Shown piece by piece: positions 1-14,270 of a stretch of 64,000 nucleotides of DNA. The position numbers and the translations under genes are program-made. The stretch spans positions 7,379,001 through 7,443,000 of the forward strand of contig CM056559.1 in NCBI GenBank assembly GCA_029721515.1, given 5' to 3'. Numbering within the stretch: the stretch's first letter is position 1; every line of letters begins with the position of its first letter. Source of the stretch: Synanceia verrucosa (taxonomy: Eukaryota > Chordata > Actinopteri > Perciformes > Synanceiidae). The notes under the pieces were generated by a model that was not told where the DNA came from, did no database searches, and worked only from the letters and a program-made list of their open reading frames with translations.

Positions 1-3000
1 TCAACCCAAAACAATTCAATCAATGAAAATTATGACGAAAATATTAACTGACTTAACTTTTTCACTCTCAAAGACTAAAATAAAAAAATGCATCACATTG
101 ATGGATGACACTTAAATTATGATGTGAAAGAGCTGATTAATAGGCTGGTGTCCACCACCACTCACAGGTATTCTCAGTTCATAGGTTTACTTAGCAGCTT
201 GACCTGTTGCACGGCTCTTAAAGACAAGCACCTTGCAGTTACAGGTAATGGACTTTATTGACAATTAAAAAAAGAAAAACAGCAGATGTAACAAACATAC
301 CAGAAAGAATGAAGAAGGATTAATATCTGCAGTAATCTACATCCACCTCTAATTGTTCACTAAAGGAATAACATCATATCATTAAGCATTTAAGCTTCTC
401 CACTCAAACTGAACTCACATTGAACAGTATTTAGATACCTGTCAGTCTGCTGTAAAACTGATGTTTATTTTAACATGGACACTGTGTGTGAACAAAAAAG
501 TTTTTCCCCTGTCAAGTGTGTAACACTGGTGTCATATTGTGGTTCTTATTGTCACTGATCCTAATTTTTTCATATAAGATCTTACTGCAATGTTGCCACG
601 TTGCCACTGTAACACTGTAAATTCCAACATTTGTGGGACAAATAATGGAAAACCTTATTTTATCATTTCCTTGTACTTCTTTAAAAGTTTATTTCATTTG
701 TGTAGCACTAACTCTTTGAGTGCTACTGACGTATTTCAACGTCAAAGTTGTTTTTCGGCAGCGGGTCAACGATTGCAGTCTCCCGCAGCCTGTGAGTAAT
801 TTTGGGGCTTCTGGGAGATGTAGTTGGAGCATAAAGAGAAGGTATACGCCACGGAGATCAAAGCAGGAAGTGGAGACGATCGAGATTAGAGAACAAAACA
901 GAAGGATTCTAGACTAAAAGTGGCGTTTCTGGTGAAAGTGGCCTCTACCCTACCTCTGATAAAACAAGAATGGAACAAGATAAAAAAAAAACAAAAAAAA
1001 CTTTTTTTTCATGATGAAATAGAGAGTCTCTTCTTTCATTTGAGCTATTCAGTGTTTTCAGAGTCATAGTACAAAATATTCTGTGGGTCTTAAACTATGA
1101 CTCAAAATGGGCAAAAACGCTGGAACAAAGCACTTTCTGTTTTATGAAACGACTGGCAAGAGTTAAAAGCAAAACTTTATTTGCACCTATGTGCTTCACA
1201 AGACAAATATAGTGTAGGCATAATCACAAAAACAAACAAGCAAACAGTTTAAAAACAAAGAACAATTAAACAGGAAATTAGAAAGCTTAAAAACAGTTTA
1301 AAGATGAAGTTTGTTATCTTCAAGGACAAACTTAAAGGCAGCTGGACTGACTGTTTGACTTTGACTTGTCTCTTCCAGATATCGTCCAGGTCTCCAGATG
1401 ACAGACTGGTTACTGCTGAGACGCCGCTCTGCACTAATAATCATTGTCATGCAGCAGGAAGACGACCAACCAATTTCTTGTTTAGTTAATCACGCGGTAC
1501 ATAATCAGAATTTCCCTAAGCTTGTGAAAAGGGATACAGCTGGCTCACAAACATCAGCACACACCAGAGCCAAGTGGCTCCAGTCTCATTACAAACCAGC
1601 CGTCACCAAACACAATCAGCTGAGGACATGACAGTGATAGTGGAGCCAAAGAGAAAGGCATTTTCACAAGAGGGAGGGCGAGGTTGCCGTGCTATCTAAC
1701 TCTCCATTCAGACCGCCAAATCACCTTGTCACTGTTGGGCCAGTTTAAGCCATCTGATGGACGCCGCCGATATGTTTGAATGGCACAAGCGGAATCTGAT
1801 TTATTGCTGTCACAGTAAAATGTTCAACATCTGTCTCAGATCATCAAAACGCAAGGATTGTCAAATAGCAGATTTACATTTGCCAATTAACGATGGGTCT
1901 TCTCATGTAAAGCCACTGAGCTGCTCCGCTTCATCGACAAGAGGTCGGACATGCGTTACAGTTTGCTGTCGTTTCCTGATTTGCTAATTATACCATTTCT
2001 GACAGGCAGGATTGTTGTTGTTTTTCCAACAGGCTTAATTGGTGTCAGAAATCCATCATGACAATTTTAAAAATCCATTTGATCATCAGAAGATGAAGCG
2101 GCTGAAGTCGCTCGTCAGTCACTCACAAGAAGAGTTTATTTGTTTTATTCCATTTAGCAGCGGCACCAAATCAAAGGACGGCAGATGTAATGTCACGCCA
2201 CACTGGTTCCCATGTTCATGACAACAACGCTGATTATAAACCAGGTGTCCCCTGCACTGCTAAAGGACATCATGCACACTTCCAAAGTAACTTCAGCACT
2301 CAAAAGTCAGTTGAAGATGGATATTATGTCCCCTTTCTGTCTTTTCCAATGCTGCTCCTCAGTGAAACCTGAGTTTGAACCAAACAAAACCCGACATAAA
2401 AGACACAAGCTCTAACAATCTCAGATTTCCACACTGGAGGAAAGTCAGCATCTGGTAAGAAATGATGCAGCAGCACAGCTGACAGGAGCCTGAGGGGTTT
2501 TCTGAATGATACAGGATATATGCTGATTAGAAAGAGGGAAATTAAGAGTATTTAACACATCTTATTAATACTGTGTGTATGTTTATGATTATGTGAAGAA
2601 ATAGCACCCAGCTGGCTCCAGATGAAATGGCTACAGTCCAAACAGACAGCATTAATATCCAAATACTGTTGACTGGAAGCTGCAGCAAAATATTAGATTT
2701 CAGTTTATCACTGAATTCATCACAAACCACATGCATGCACCACTAAAAAGCCAGCACTGTACTGGGAGCAGGACTTCTTACCTGTATCAGTGACTCAAAA
2801 TGTGACAGCTGGGATGTCTTGTTCAGGATTATTCTAAATGACATCCAACTATTTCAGGTACACTCATGCTTTTATGTTATTTCCAATCTCACCAGGGACA
2901 AGAACTCCATATAAAAACCAGCAACAACACTTTCTTGAAATTCATGTTGAGTGTTCAACCATGCAACAACATTATGGCCTCTTAAGATGAGGAGTACTCT

Positions 3001-3639
3001 GCTGGGTGCTTAAAAGGGGACCTCTGCTAAAACCACAAGCAGCAGCCACAGCAATAAAAATTACATTTTTCATGAATTGTTGGCATGCTTGTTCCTGCGT
3101 TTGGATTCAAAACTTTGCTGGAGGAAGAAAGAAGGAAGAGGAAAGGAAGAAGAAATGAGAAGGACTGACACATCTGTGGCATTTGAGCCAGACTGAAGGC
3201 TGCTAAGAACTGCCAATAATATAAATCTGAGTGAAGCTGGAGAACACATTTACTCTCACTCAGGATTTAAATCTGCTTTACTATGTTAAAGGTCACACAG
3301 CTCCAGCACATACAGCACTTCATGTGCATTATTGTGCACATTAATACCTTAAACCACCACAATTAACCCTTAAATTAAACTCACCCCAGCTTTTCTTGCA
3401 TGACAGTTAATTAGAGACACTGTGTGTGATAAATGTGTATTTCACACTAATTGGTTTTAAAAGTGGAAGTTTGATTACAGGGAACACTTTGACTGTGTTG
3501 ACTTTCAAAATAAACCATATTTTCCCCATATAGATATCGTTTGAAATACACCTGTCCCTGTGCATGACGCTAACGAGCTGCTAGCTGACAGGACTCACCT
3601 GCAGAAACAGCAGGCAGCTTAATGAATTAATGAGCTTAC
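1..3639. other. No supported exon; likely intron of the divergent gene
   Basis: AT-rich sequence with many short chance frames. No Ig-like or other recognisable coding segment was found on either strand. One piggyBac-like MITE lies at 707-1166. Confidence 0.5.
707..1166 (+). mobile_element. MITE, piggyBac-like (copy 1, degenerate ends)
   Basis: Begins CTAACTCTTTGAGTGC and ends GGCAAGAGTTAA. It is clearly related along its length to 59337-59784 (shared blocks include GGAGCATAAAGAGA, GATCAAAGCAGGAAGTGGAG and CATGATGAAATAGAGAGTCT). It codes for nothing recognisable. The end sequence resembles TTAA-targeting elements, but copy 1 has lost the left TTAA. Confidence 0.65.
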
Positions 3640-3694
3640 CTTGAAAAAGCCATATGAACATCAGCGTGGCTCGAAGTCTCGTCTTTATCTCCAT
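3640..3694 (-). CDS. Candidate first coding exon of a divergent gene (signal peptide), partial
   Basis: Reading the minus strand from 3694: ATG in a strong context (GGGCCATGG), MEIKTRLRATLMFIWLFQ, then one base of a Gly codon followed by GTAAGC. It has a positively charged start followed by a hydrophobic core, as in a secretion signal. The exon is 55 nt and ends in phase 1, exactly like robo3 exon 1 and many Ig-superfamily receptors. The remaining exons would lie beyond the left edge; I found none in 1-3639. In the human genome the gene ESAM lies upstream of ROBO3 on the opposite strand, so esam is a candidate by synteny only. The identity is not established. Confidence 0.5.
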
Positions 3695-4110
3695 GGCCCA
3701 ACATCCACCTCCTGGCGCACTCCCTTTAAACTTATCAAACACACAGTTTCGTTTTCTCTGCTGCTGCTGCTTAATTGTGTTCAGGTAACAATTAACAGTC
3801 CGCAGCTCCAACCAGCGAGGCGACGTCTCTTCCCTCCCCGCCTCCTCGCCTCCTGACTGCGGCTGACATGGCTCCTCCGCTCTCCTTCACTTTACAAACC
3901 ACAGGAGAAACATTCAGGGTTGTCTTTTTTTTCTTCTGTCCTGTCTGGGTTGAGTCCAACCTGGTTCACGTGTGCCTCCTCTGGAGCGCGTGCCGCCTCT
4001 CACCTCCTGCTTTAAACAGGAGGAGTTCATCCACCTGCGCTGCTCGGTGACGCCCCCTGGCCACCAGCTGCGTCCTGCACCACCAGGCTGGTGGACAGTC
4101 AGCATCAACG
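3695..4110 (-). promoter_or_regulatory. Putative promoter/5'UTR of the divergent minus-strand gene
   Basis: Sharply GC-richer than the AT-rich flanks, with several CpGs (GGCGACGTC, GAGCGCGTGCC) and immediately upstream of the strong-context ATG at 3694. It fits a 5'UTR and promoter, but no TATA box or transcription start can be fixed. Confidence 0.4.
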
Positions 4111-4635
4111 CTGTGTCTGTCCCTTTTAATAGGCAAGCTTGTTAATGACAGTGATCTTTATATTACCTTTTGGTTCCAATTATTATTCTTATAGTGACAT
4201 TCAGCTGCTTAACAAAATGTGTCAGCCCTCTACCCAGTATAGTATTGCTGATTACGATGATTAAAATATTATTTTGATGAATTCTGCAATGGTTAATCGA
4301 CCAGTATGTGCAAGCTCTTTCGTAAAAACGTTATAATTATTTTGTCCTAAAGTGCACAGCAAACGTACTTACATACTGTTTTATTGTAAAAAATATATAT
4401 ATATATATATTTTTATACTTCATAATTTATTTATTAAATCATATCTATTGTCTAAATAATAATAATAATAACAATAATATTAATAATATTTTATTAATTT
4501 AAATATTGTATTTAATTTAACATTATTTAATTTGCCATAAAGAACTTTCCTTTTTTGTACATACTGTAAATATTAATTCTTATTACTTATTGATACTGTT
4601 CATTTATACCTTTCCCTGTGAAATATTGCACACTT

Positions 4636-4750
4636 TGATATCACCAAGTAATTAAGAGTCCAGGGTCAATGTCAAAGTTGTTTTACCCAGAACCAATTTT
4701 AGGGTTAGGGTGAACATTGGTCCAGCACTCTTAATTACTTGGTGATATCA
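4636..4750. repeat. 115-bp element with 24-bp perfect inverted repeats
   Basis: Left arm 4636-4659 (TGATATCACCAAGTAATTAA...) is the exact reverse complement of 4727-4750. The 67-bp centre has no coding sign. The direct repeat GTGAAATATT occurs on both sides (4618-4627 and 4759-4768), which could be a target duplication. Its class is unknown. Confidence 0.8.
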
Positions 4751-5879
4751 GATTGTGCGTGAAATATTCTACTATCTCATGCTATTGCTTATAGGCCTAT
4801 ATTTTAACAAACTCCAACAAATGCTTGAACAAAATATTGAGAGAAAATGGCATAAAATGGAAAACAAAACAGCACTGTGTTGTGTTTTGATGACATGATG
4901 ATGATGATGATATTAAAAGTTTCAGATTCACCCTGAGCTTGTTGGAGCTGAATTTTACCTGAGTTGTGATAATCCCTCACACCCGCTCCACTGCGACAAG
5001 GTGAAGTTAAACCATTAAACCTGATTTAAATTGTGTTGAAACACAGGAGCACTGACAGATCATCACCTTTTCAGTTAATATGATAACTTGTTACTGCCGA
5101 CACAGAGTGACTTTATCATTTTTTGGGAGTTTTTGATGACCTGATGAATGTAAATTCAACAGTCTTTCCCCACCAACTCCTGAGGGAAATATGTGGCTCT
5201 TCAGCTGATTAATACTCCATTATGTTCATGTTTGCCCTCTGTTTGGAGCTGAGCAGACCAACAATGAACGGTCTAAAACCGTACACTGCTGCTGGAAACA
5301 GTGCTGTTAATAAAAGCAGAGACTGAACCAAAGGCTGTTAAAATAAATAATAATAAATTACACAAAAACATTCTGTCAAGCAGAGGGAAACTGATCACAC
5401 AGATCACAGCAGTACATTATTAAATGTTGTGTAAATGTAAATGCAAATGTAAAAGAGGGCTTCGCCTTTCTCATTTGTGGGACTAGAAGCTAGAAAATAT
5501 TTATACTTGCTTTGATTTTTGTAAAAAAAAAAAAAGACTGGCCTGTTTACTCTGTTAGCAAGAAGATGAACACATCGGTCTGAGCTCATGGTGGCTTTAA
5601 TTTGAGTATTTTAGAGTATTGAGTACACCAAAGTTCCAGTAATACTATATTAGCAGAAATGGAACATAAACTTCATAACTATGTTTTCACTGATGAAAAC
5701 ACCAATCATCAAACTCTGAATTGTTGTTAATTAACTTTTTTGTTGTTAATTTAGAATTAGCCCTTTATATCTACTATACTTTATTATAATATATATCTGG
5801 ATTAGGGTGAGTGGAGCGGTACTCAGTTGTAATCTGCAAACACACCGACATATATTGCTCAATCATACACACCTTAAAG

Positions 5880-6250
5880 ACAAGATAAAACAATGTTACT
5901 AATAACTTTATTAATCCCAAAGGAAAAAACTTGTCCCTGAGATTGCTCAATAATTACAACAAGGAAATAATAAAAAACAATATACAAAAATCTAACCCTA
6001 TATTAAAAATAGAATTAAGTAGTAGAAGTAATATTAACGATAAAATGACATACATTTAATAATAAAAATGGAAATTAATATTGCACATTGTACTGAACAT
6101 AATATGGGCAATGATAAAGAAATATATAATAATTAATGTAGCCTATTTTAAAAAGTGATTATACAGATAATATTGGATTATTATTGAATTTACAGACAAA
6201 TAGTGCATCCTATTTGATCTGCAAACATTACAATAAGGAAAAACTCCATC
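5880..6250. repeat. Probable decayed interspersed repeat
   Basis: Contains CTTTATTAATCCCAAAGGA followed by AT-rich sequence with TTGCACATTGTACTGAACAT, a pattern common in old dispersed fish repeats. The class cannot be assigned by eye. Confidence 0.3.
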
Positions 6251-8358
6251 AACTCTTGGCTACACATAGCTCCATATGTAACGTCAACTCAATTATCATG
6301 CATTACCTGAGATATTACAAAGTCTAATTCAAAGCTGAATCAAGAACACAATGTGAAGCCACTTAAACAGGAGAGCAGGAGCTGCTGAGGGGTTTTACAT
6401 TGTAATGTATGTCTCAGCTCACAATAAATGGGTCGTCAGGTGAAATATTAATGCAGGTGGGTCGATGTGTTGTATTTTTAATGGAATATAATGGATTTTT
6501 TTACATGATATTGGAGCTTCACATGTTTCCAGGCAGCAGGCTGCACCTCTGCGTGCACCTTAGTTCACAATGAAACAACATGAAGCCACGAAACCCTCAT
6601 TCAAACACATGAGGACATTATATGAAGCTGCTGTGTTGTCCTTCTGGCTTTTATCTGCTTTAACAGTTACTCTCTGACTTATTTATGCCCTTGTCATATT
6701 GTAGAACCTTCTGCCTTCTTCTATTGACAGATTTCAAAGTTATACCTGGTAAAGTTTTAACTGCAAATAGTGTTAAATAGTTAAATATGATTCAGTGTCT
6801 CAATCTAACGACTGTCGTGAAACATTTTAGGAATTATAGTACAACTGAAAAGTGCCAAAAATAGCTATTAATGTAAGGGTGCACTGGATACAGTGTAAAT
6901 ATTTATACATTAAAATGTTTAGCATATAAAGATATCAATAAAAGAACAAGACAAGACATGAGGGAATAAGAGGTAACAGCTTTGTGTTTAAGAGGAAATG
7001 ACACAGTGCTGCAAATGTTGACCTTTTACAGTTACATCATTTTGAATTGGCATGAATTTACAAAAAAAAAAAAAAAATCTTCTGAGGTACGGCTGTATTG
7101 GACTGTAGTTTTATATACAGTAGTATGCATGGAAACAATACTGAAAATAAAGAATTCAGATGTCAAAGGAAAATATCACACAGATTAACTACTTTATATA
7201 ATTCCAACCAGTTATTGCTGACCATGTGTTAAACCTGACACCTGCATGTACTCCATTAGCTGACAGTCAAAAAATATAGTACTGAAAAATACTGAATGAT
7301 AAATAAATGATAGCTACATATGCAAAACAAACATGCCAAAAGTGCATGAAAAAGACATGAATGTTTATTCATTTAGCCTGAATAATGGAAGTGCTATTGA
7401 ATTTTTATTTGTTCTGGATGTTATTTGGAGCAGTTAATAAGACTAAAACATGTGTTCCTGTCATAAACAGCAAGCTGTACAGGTCCCCTGATTGCACCCT
7501 ACAACCATCTGTATTTCTTATCAAAACTTGACTTTTATGTCTATATTTGTGTTAAAATGTGTCAGCTTGTACATTAGAAATTGTCACTGCTATGTGTGAA
7601 TAATTGATTGCTTGAGTGTGAAAAAAGCAGCGATATGAAACTGCACAGCTTGCATGTTTCTGACCCGGTTCCCATTCAGTAAGCTACATTTTCAGTAGGT
7701 CAGGTAGATTTTTAATAAATGAATTCTGCAGAAATCTTACAGACTATTTTCACCAGCCGTCCTTTCATGCAAGGGTGCACATGATTTACGACGGCACTGA
7801 AGAGATGAGAAATGTCTCTGTGGTGTATTTCTTCAGTGTCTCTCTGATTTGTGTCACTTTCAGCAGCTATCTATATGAGGAAAAACACCTCCCGCAGGCT
7901 TCCTGAATACATTCATTGTTAAAGTTGACGGAGATGCTGTTATCTCGCTGCCAGCTGGTGGAAGATGAGCTTAGCCTTGACAGTTTACCGCTAGATAGCA
8001 TGACTGGACTTCTTTGTGAATACCATTTCCTCCTCATTGCACTTTGCTCCACTGTATTTTACAGTGTCTGAAGACGTCACAATGATGGATTGCTGGTATT
8101 CTTCCAAAGTGGAAGAGCTCAGATTTATTGATTCTTTTGTGCCATCTAGTGGTCATCCTCCAAAGTATTTTTCTTATTGTTGATGGGCTGCAGGTAGAAT
8201 CACTGGGAGCAGGTCAGCAGTCCCTCACAGGTCTAATTCACATTGACGGACAATCATTCACACTCATGCTTGTGTACCTCGTAGGCAACTTTTGTCTTCA
8301 ATCTTGATCTTTGGACAGACTGAAGAAGACACCTGGAGGAAATCCATGTGAGAGCATG

Positions 8359-8770
8359 CAGTGGCGTGTCCAGACTTTTTTTACAGGGGTGCCCCAAGTG
8401 GGACAAACAGGATTAGGTGATATATCAGTCACTATGCAAGGGTGCACATGCACCTCCATAAACATAGCATGATAATTTGACTGCTAAAATTACAATCTTA
8501 AATATTCATATAAATTGAAATATAAATAGAACTTGTAACTACGACACCACAGATTGGGACAACATTTTTTTCTCAGTCCCTGTAACAACTGTCACATCAA
8601 ATCCAGCGCAACCAGATTTATAATAAACAGTGTATGTCAGGCATTCTGGTGCAATACTGCCCCTCAGGTCGAAGGTTGACTTGAAAAACCAAGAAACGTG
8701 ATGATTACATTGTCCATCATGCAGGATGGCACCTAGGGTGGACCAATCAGATTTCAGGGGTGGCACATGA
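8359..8770 (-). mobile_element. hAT-type MITE remnant, related to the element at 50698
   Basis: Starts CAGTGGCGTGTCCAGACTTT, matching the reverse complement of the right end of the element at 50698-51027. An internal block (GCATTCTGGTGCAATACTG) also matches that element in reverse. The right end is degraded and no target duplication is seen. Confidence 0.6.
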
Positions 8771-11700
8771 GATGTGTAACTGTAAACAATAGTTTAAGAC
8801 AAACACAACCAAATTTTATAGGTCACACTTACTGTCTTTTATCACCCTTACCCACGTTAGTTGCATCAAAATATCACACTCACATTTAGAGTATTTATCA
8901 TAGTACAAATGACCCACGCAAGGCCTGTGATTTCACGTTTCTCCGTGCAGTATTTGTCATTCAAACTGTGGAAAACTGATTGAAGAGCAATTGTGTTTTT
9001 GTATCATGTTCACCAGTTTACCCACAAACAAAACAAAACAAAATTAAAATCGAATCTGTAATTACACACTGAGGTGGTTGGATCTTGCGTTTTCATGGAA
9101 AGGTCATGTTATTATGCATTGAAGCTCAAATCTTTTTTCTTTTTCTTTTTTCTTTTTTGTCAACCAAATCTCAAAAACAACATCTTTCTGGGTCTGTTTG
9201 TCATCATCCAAGTCTGTTATATTCTGCAGTATGTGGCAGATATTTGGACATGACAGTATTGCAGAATTTAAAATGCTGACCTGATGATGGCGCTACATGA
9301 AAAGTCAGGTTAGAAACAACATTGTTAGATTTTACTCTCTATGTGGAAAAATTTGTGGCAATCAATCCAATCCAGTCTGGAAAATGTGTTCACTTTGCTA
9401 AAAATACCAAATGACATAATGTACAGTGCTTCCATCTCATGTAACAGTGCGGCTACAATGTTAGCAAAGTGCTGTCTTTGCTTTGAATATTTCACTTTGT
9501 GCCCACTGAGCATCAGTAAGCAGCTTCAACAAAGAGGTGAAACAAGCAGAAACATTTTCTGTTTGCTGCACTCATGATATGCATCGAGGGAAACATGTCT
9601 TTTAAGCTATTTAATGTGAAAAGCAACTGGGAAATTATGCATCTAATTCAAATCTGGAAGATTTTATGCTTCACATTAACACATCAAAAAGAGCAAACAT
9701 GGTGACAGAAATGTCCTCTGAATCCACGCAGAATCTAATTCACATTACAGCCTAATATATTTAACTCTTTCTGTCATGCTGCATCATATTTTTTTGCATA
9801 TCACGCCTTATTTTGTAGTTTTTGAACCAAATAAGTCTGGCAACATGGCTTGTATTTAGTACTTTCTGTGAAACAGTGTTAAGTTTACAGAAAGAGAAGA
9901 TCTTTTTTTATTAATGCTCCCCTCACTGCAAAAGGTAATAATGATCTTTTTCTTGAAATGATGTGAACATGAGGTTGACATTTGGATGAAAATCCACCTT
10001 CACCAAATCTGAGCCGTTACTTCAGCGACCTCTTCAATAAATCATGTCTTGTGGTGAACAAGGCAGCCAGGCCTCACAATTTTAATTCATCCTGCATGTA
10101 AAACCTTTGACGCCCACTCGCATAAAACCACCAGGGGCATGGAAATAAAAAGTAAATTAAATATTTCAAAATGCCAAACAAGTAAAAGCATAAATCATTT
10201 CTGTCCTTCGTGAAGTGCCTGCAGATGAATTCCTCCCTGTGTTACAAAAGCCTTTCGCTGGGAATACTGATGTTTATTAGGTGACAAGAGTTTGAAGGAT
10301 CCTTACTGTGAAATCAGAGCTATTAGTTTGCTGTGGTGGACATTTCCTACATTTTCTATTAAAAATCTAGGAGTCACACTGACACGCTCATATTGTGCAG
10401 GAAGACTCGCAGCGGAGCGCTGTGACAGCCGGGCCAGTAAATAATCTCAGAGGTTGTTTGTGTGTGTGTGAGGCTGGATGTCTGCCACGTATTGGGTGAT
10501 ATGAGTCCTTTGTGGGATGGGCCTTCTGTCATTTATCACTCTTTGCCATCATTATAGAGGAGATTAGATTTGGATGAGCATAAGGAATATGAAGATGACC
10601 TTGTCTTGTGTTTCTTTCAGGAGGAGGTAATGCAATTCTGCTTGTGCTGCACAATAACATTTATTCTGAACAGCTCTCCATGACTTTGAATCTGCATCTT
10701 TTTCCTCTTCATTATTTTCAGTCAGAAGTAAACATCACTGCTCGCAGGTCGCTGTATAATGTGACTCAGCAGCTCATCAGCTGTAATATTGCACCGTCCT
10801 CGTCCTGTTTCTCTTCAGAGGCTGAAAACAGTAGTGATTCTGATTTAATTCTTAATTGCCAATTTGCTTCACGCTAGCATTGCATCTGTTTTATGCTCTC
10901 CACATGACACTGCATTATGACAACTGTTTTAGTGGCTCAGCACAGCAGAGAGCCAAAAACTGTTTTCTGAGGACTTTTAGTTTCAGACTCACACATCCTG
11001 AAACTGAACCCAGGTCTCTGGGAGAACAAAATGTTTTCTCCTGCAACTAGATTAGGGTTTACAGACAACAAAACAAGCATGAAAGGATGTTCAAAATATG
11101 AAAAATCAAAACTGAGCCCTGCTGATATATCATTGCACAGCTCGGCTGATACTCTTTGGTCTTTTTTTTTAATAACAGTGTGCTGAGGGTGATCAGAGTC
11201 GCCCTGTCTTCATGAATTTTATTCCAAAGAAGGTGATGACAAGCTGGGAGGGATATAAAAAGATGTTTGCTGTCTATGGTACAATAATCCGGCATAATAT
11301 GATGATGATGATGCAATACAGGGCAGCAAAACATGTAAAAAAGCCCATATGGACATTTCTGAAAAACGCAGCCTGTCTGCCCCTCATTATTGATAGATAG
11401 ATACTGGAGATAGATGTCTGTCCAACAGTCAAACAAATGCTCAGTTTATAATTGCTGAAAATGAATACAGTAGTAAGAATTTTTCCAACCAGTCTGTTTT
11501 AATTATTTGTAGTGATGCTGGCCAATAATGTTTACAACTGAGATGCTGAAATCAAAGTGAATGAAAGTGACAAATCAGTGAGTTTCATAGCAGCTCTATG
11601 GTTTTGGTATTAATACTTAGATTCACGTATTATATTGTCACATCTATTGAATGTTTTCATATAATATTCACTTTAGATGCATGAGATTCATTCTGAACCA

Positions 11701-13978
11701 GAGATGAGTCATGCAGAACTTCAAAAACCTTGAATTTGCATGATAAGTAAATCACTATTAGGTTTCAAAATGAATCCATTTTGGTTTGGATTGTTGCTCA
11801 GAGACAAGATAATGTGTTTTCTACCAGTGGTGTGTCTTGTTATTGTTGTTCCTGAATGTCTGTACTGTTAGATTTTGAGATGCATTTTTTTTTGTGGAAA
11901 TTTGACATGTGGTGCGAGCAAAGTGGCCAACCGACAAGCTAAAACCTGTGCTGACTCGTGCAGCTCTGATATCTCCCGGGAAAAATGTGCAGTTAAGACT
12001 TAAGACCAGCAGAGGACAGCAGCTGGTTGCACCTTGAGTAACCAGCTGCTGCTCTATAAACCAAGTTCAGTCTATAAAAGGTCATTGGCTCTGTCAGTTC
12101 TCCTTTGATAAGCATTTCATCGCAATAGGTCAAATGTACACAGATGAAACATGACACGGACTACAGTATAAGTACCAAACATGAGAACAGAATAAATGTC
12201 TCTTCTTTGCACATGAACAACCTCAGACATGACCTGCTTTAATGTCTGATATTTTCCTCACAGGAACATGGAGGAGAGGAGAGATTTGAGGCCTATGATG
12301 TAATGCTGCAGAACAGATAAATGGGCTCTTGAGCACAAGTGGCAATTACATGAGAGATCTATTTGTACTGAGCAATCAGCGGCTGAATATGTAGAAACGA
12401 AGAAGTCTTTTATTCCTGACATTTCTTTCAAAATCGTTGGATGATGACGTTTAAGTGGCGCTCATCTCATCCAGTCTCAGTGTCCCACAAAACAAGTCAC
12501 ATTTTAATTACTTTCCCTTAATGTGAAATGCATTTTCTCCCAAAACAACTCACAGACCTCTCTATCAACAGCAAACACAGCTGTCTGAAACTACATGCAT
12601 TATCATCATATAAATCACAAACACACACATCATGGCAATACAGTGACAGATCATCCTCACTTGATAGAAATGAGAAATGGTTTCAAGTAATTTCAAGTTA
12701 TGAATATGCAAGCATATGGAAATTAGGGTTTAATACATTGCATATTGCTTCATCTGCTTGGTGCATCATAACAGGACAAGCATTTAAAAAAAGACTTAAC
12801 ATTACTAAACTTAAGTATGGAAGCTCATTTATGCCAAAATAAGGAAATAGTCATTAAATAACAGAAGATTCAAATGTTGACACTGACAACAGTAAAAATG
12901 AGCTAGTAAGTTATAATGTAGAGATAAGATGTGTTTTATTTGTACAATTCTTCTTTATTTTTCTGGTAGAAAGTGGCTTCCACACTCAACACACACTGAG
13001 CACAATAAACAACAAAATTATTCGGACGTTTCCAGTGTTATGAGGAAGCAGATCTGAATACTGCAGAAGAAAAGACTTTAAAACAAAAGCAGCACTTCTC
13101 TGGTGGAAACCGTCTTCAGTGGATAAATCTACATTTAGAACAGAAATAAAAAGTACAAAGAGTTGAGAGGAACTGTATCTATCACACAGCGTGCTGTACT
13201 GTAAGCAGCCTCATTATATTGGTTTATCAGATGCAGCAGGAGTCAGGGCTCCTCCAGGGCTCCTCCAACTCTCTGCACAGCTCAGTACAAACAACTCTGA
13301 GACAATGTGACACCGCCATTTAAGAGAGTGACAAGTGAGGAGTGGCGTTGCCCTGTGTGTGCTCCCTCTGCTGGCAAGGGTCCCCAAACATTAAAAAAGC
13401 TGAGTCTTTAAGCCAAATGTTGCAGAGATAGTAGCTGCTTACCTTCGCACTCTGCTGCATTGGATGTAAATGACTTGCTGCTGTTGGCCCTGCGCTCCTG
13501 TGACACTCGGCCTATAAATAAACTCCCCGGCCCTCCTGGCTATCTGAAGGTCCTTTGCACTTGCTCACACACATATGCACACACCCTCCACAGGGAAGCA
13601 AAAGTGCTGCTCCTGTGACAAATGAAATCTGCTGACAAGGTGTGTTAGCAGGTCAACACCTAGACCCCCAACCATGTAATGACAGATAACAGGAGCTCAA
13701 TTAGTGACAGCGGACATGGATCAGCGTTTATCATGGTATTCCTTTTTTTTTTTTTTAGACATTTTGGAGTTTTTTGTTGTTGTTCTTTAGGAATGATTGT
13801 GGCTGGTATTGTGAGAGTGAAGCAATATGGAGACTGCCATAATGAGATGGAGCCAGACGGCGATCAGAGACACATAAGGTCAGGGCTGGAGGGCGAGAGG
13901 CCAACAGCTGAATTTCACATTCTTCACTGCAGTCAGACAGACTGCCACATCCCACCATCTGTACCTCCCTGTGCCGTC

Positions 13979-14006
13979 AACACACACACACACACACACA
14001 CACACA
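13979..14006. repeat. (CA)n microsatellite
   Basis: About 13 uninterrupted CA units. Confidence 0.95.
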
Positions 14007-14107
14007 TGCAGAAAAAAGACCTTAAAGTGTCACCTTAAACCTAGTCAGACCCACCGCTTTACAAAACATCAGCTTTAAGAAATGGTTTTGTGTTTTTGTA
14101 CAGATTA

Positions 14108-14270
14108 AACAGATATGATGCTAAGTGCTAAGCTAAGCTAATTGTCCCAGCTTCATATTTAATGGGCAGATATTCTCCTCAGGTAAGAAAGTGAACACAG
14201 ATCATCCTTCCTAGAAGATCAACAGCTTCTCAGCAATATCACTTCTTAAAATGTCAAACTATTCCTATAG
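14108..14270 (+). repeat. Dispersed fish repeat fragment (GCTAAGCTAAGCTAA type)
   Basis: Contains GCTAAGCTAAGCTAA, TTCATATTTAATGGGCAGAT and AAAATGTCAAACTATTCCT. Related fragments occur at 38690-38830, 53026-53165 and 60170-60300, so this is a dispersed old repeat. Confidence 0.5.

Noticed and set aside
11059..11436. A 125-residue minus-strand frame
   Set aside because: No recognisable domain, no plausible splice context, and a His run from a CAT repeat; probably chance.
12528..12842. A 104-residue plus-strand frame
   Set aside because: No family resemblance, AT-rich composition, no supporting signals.
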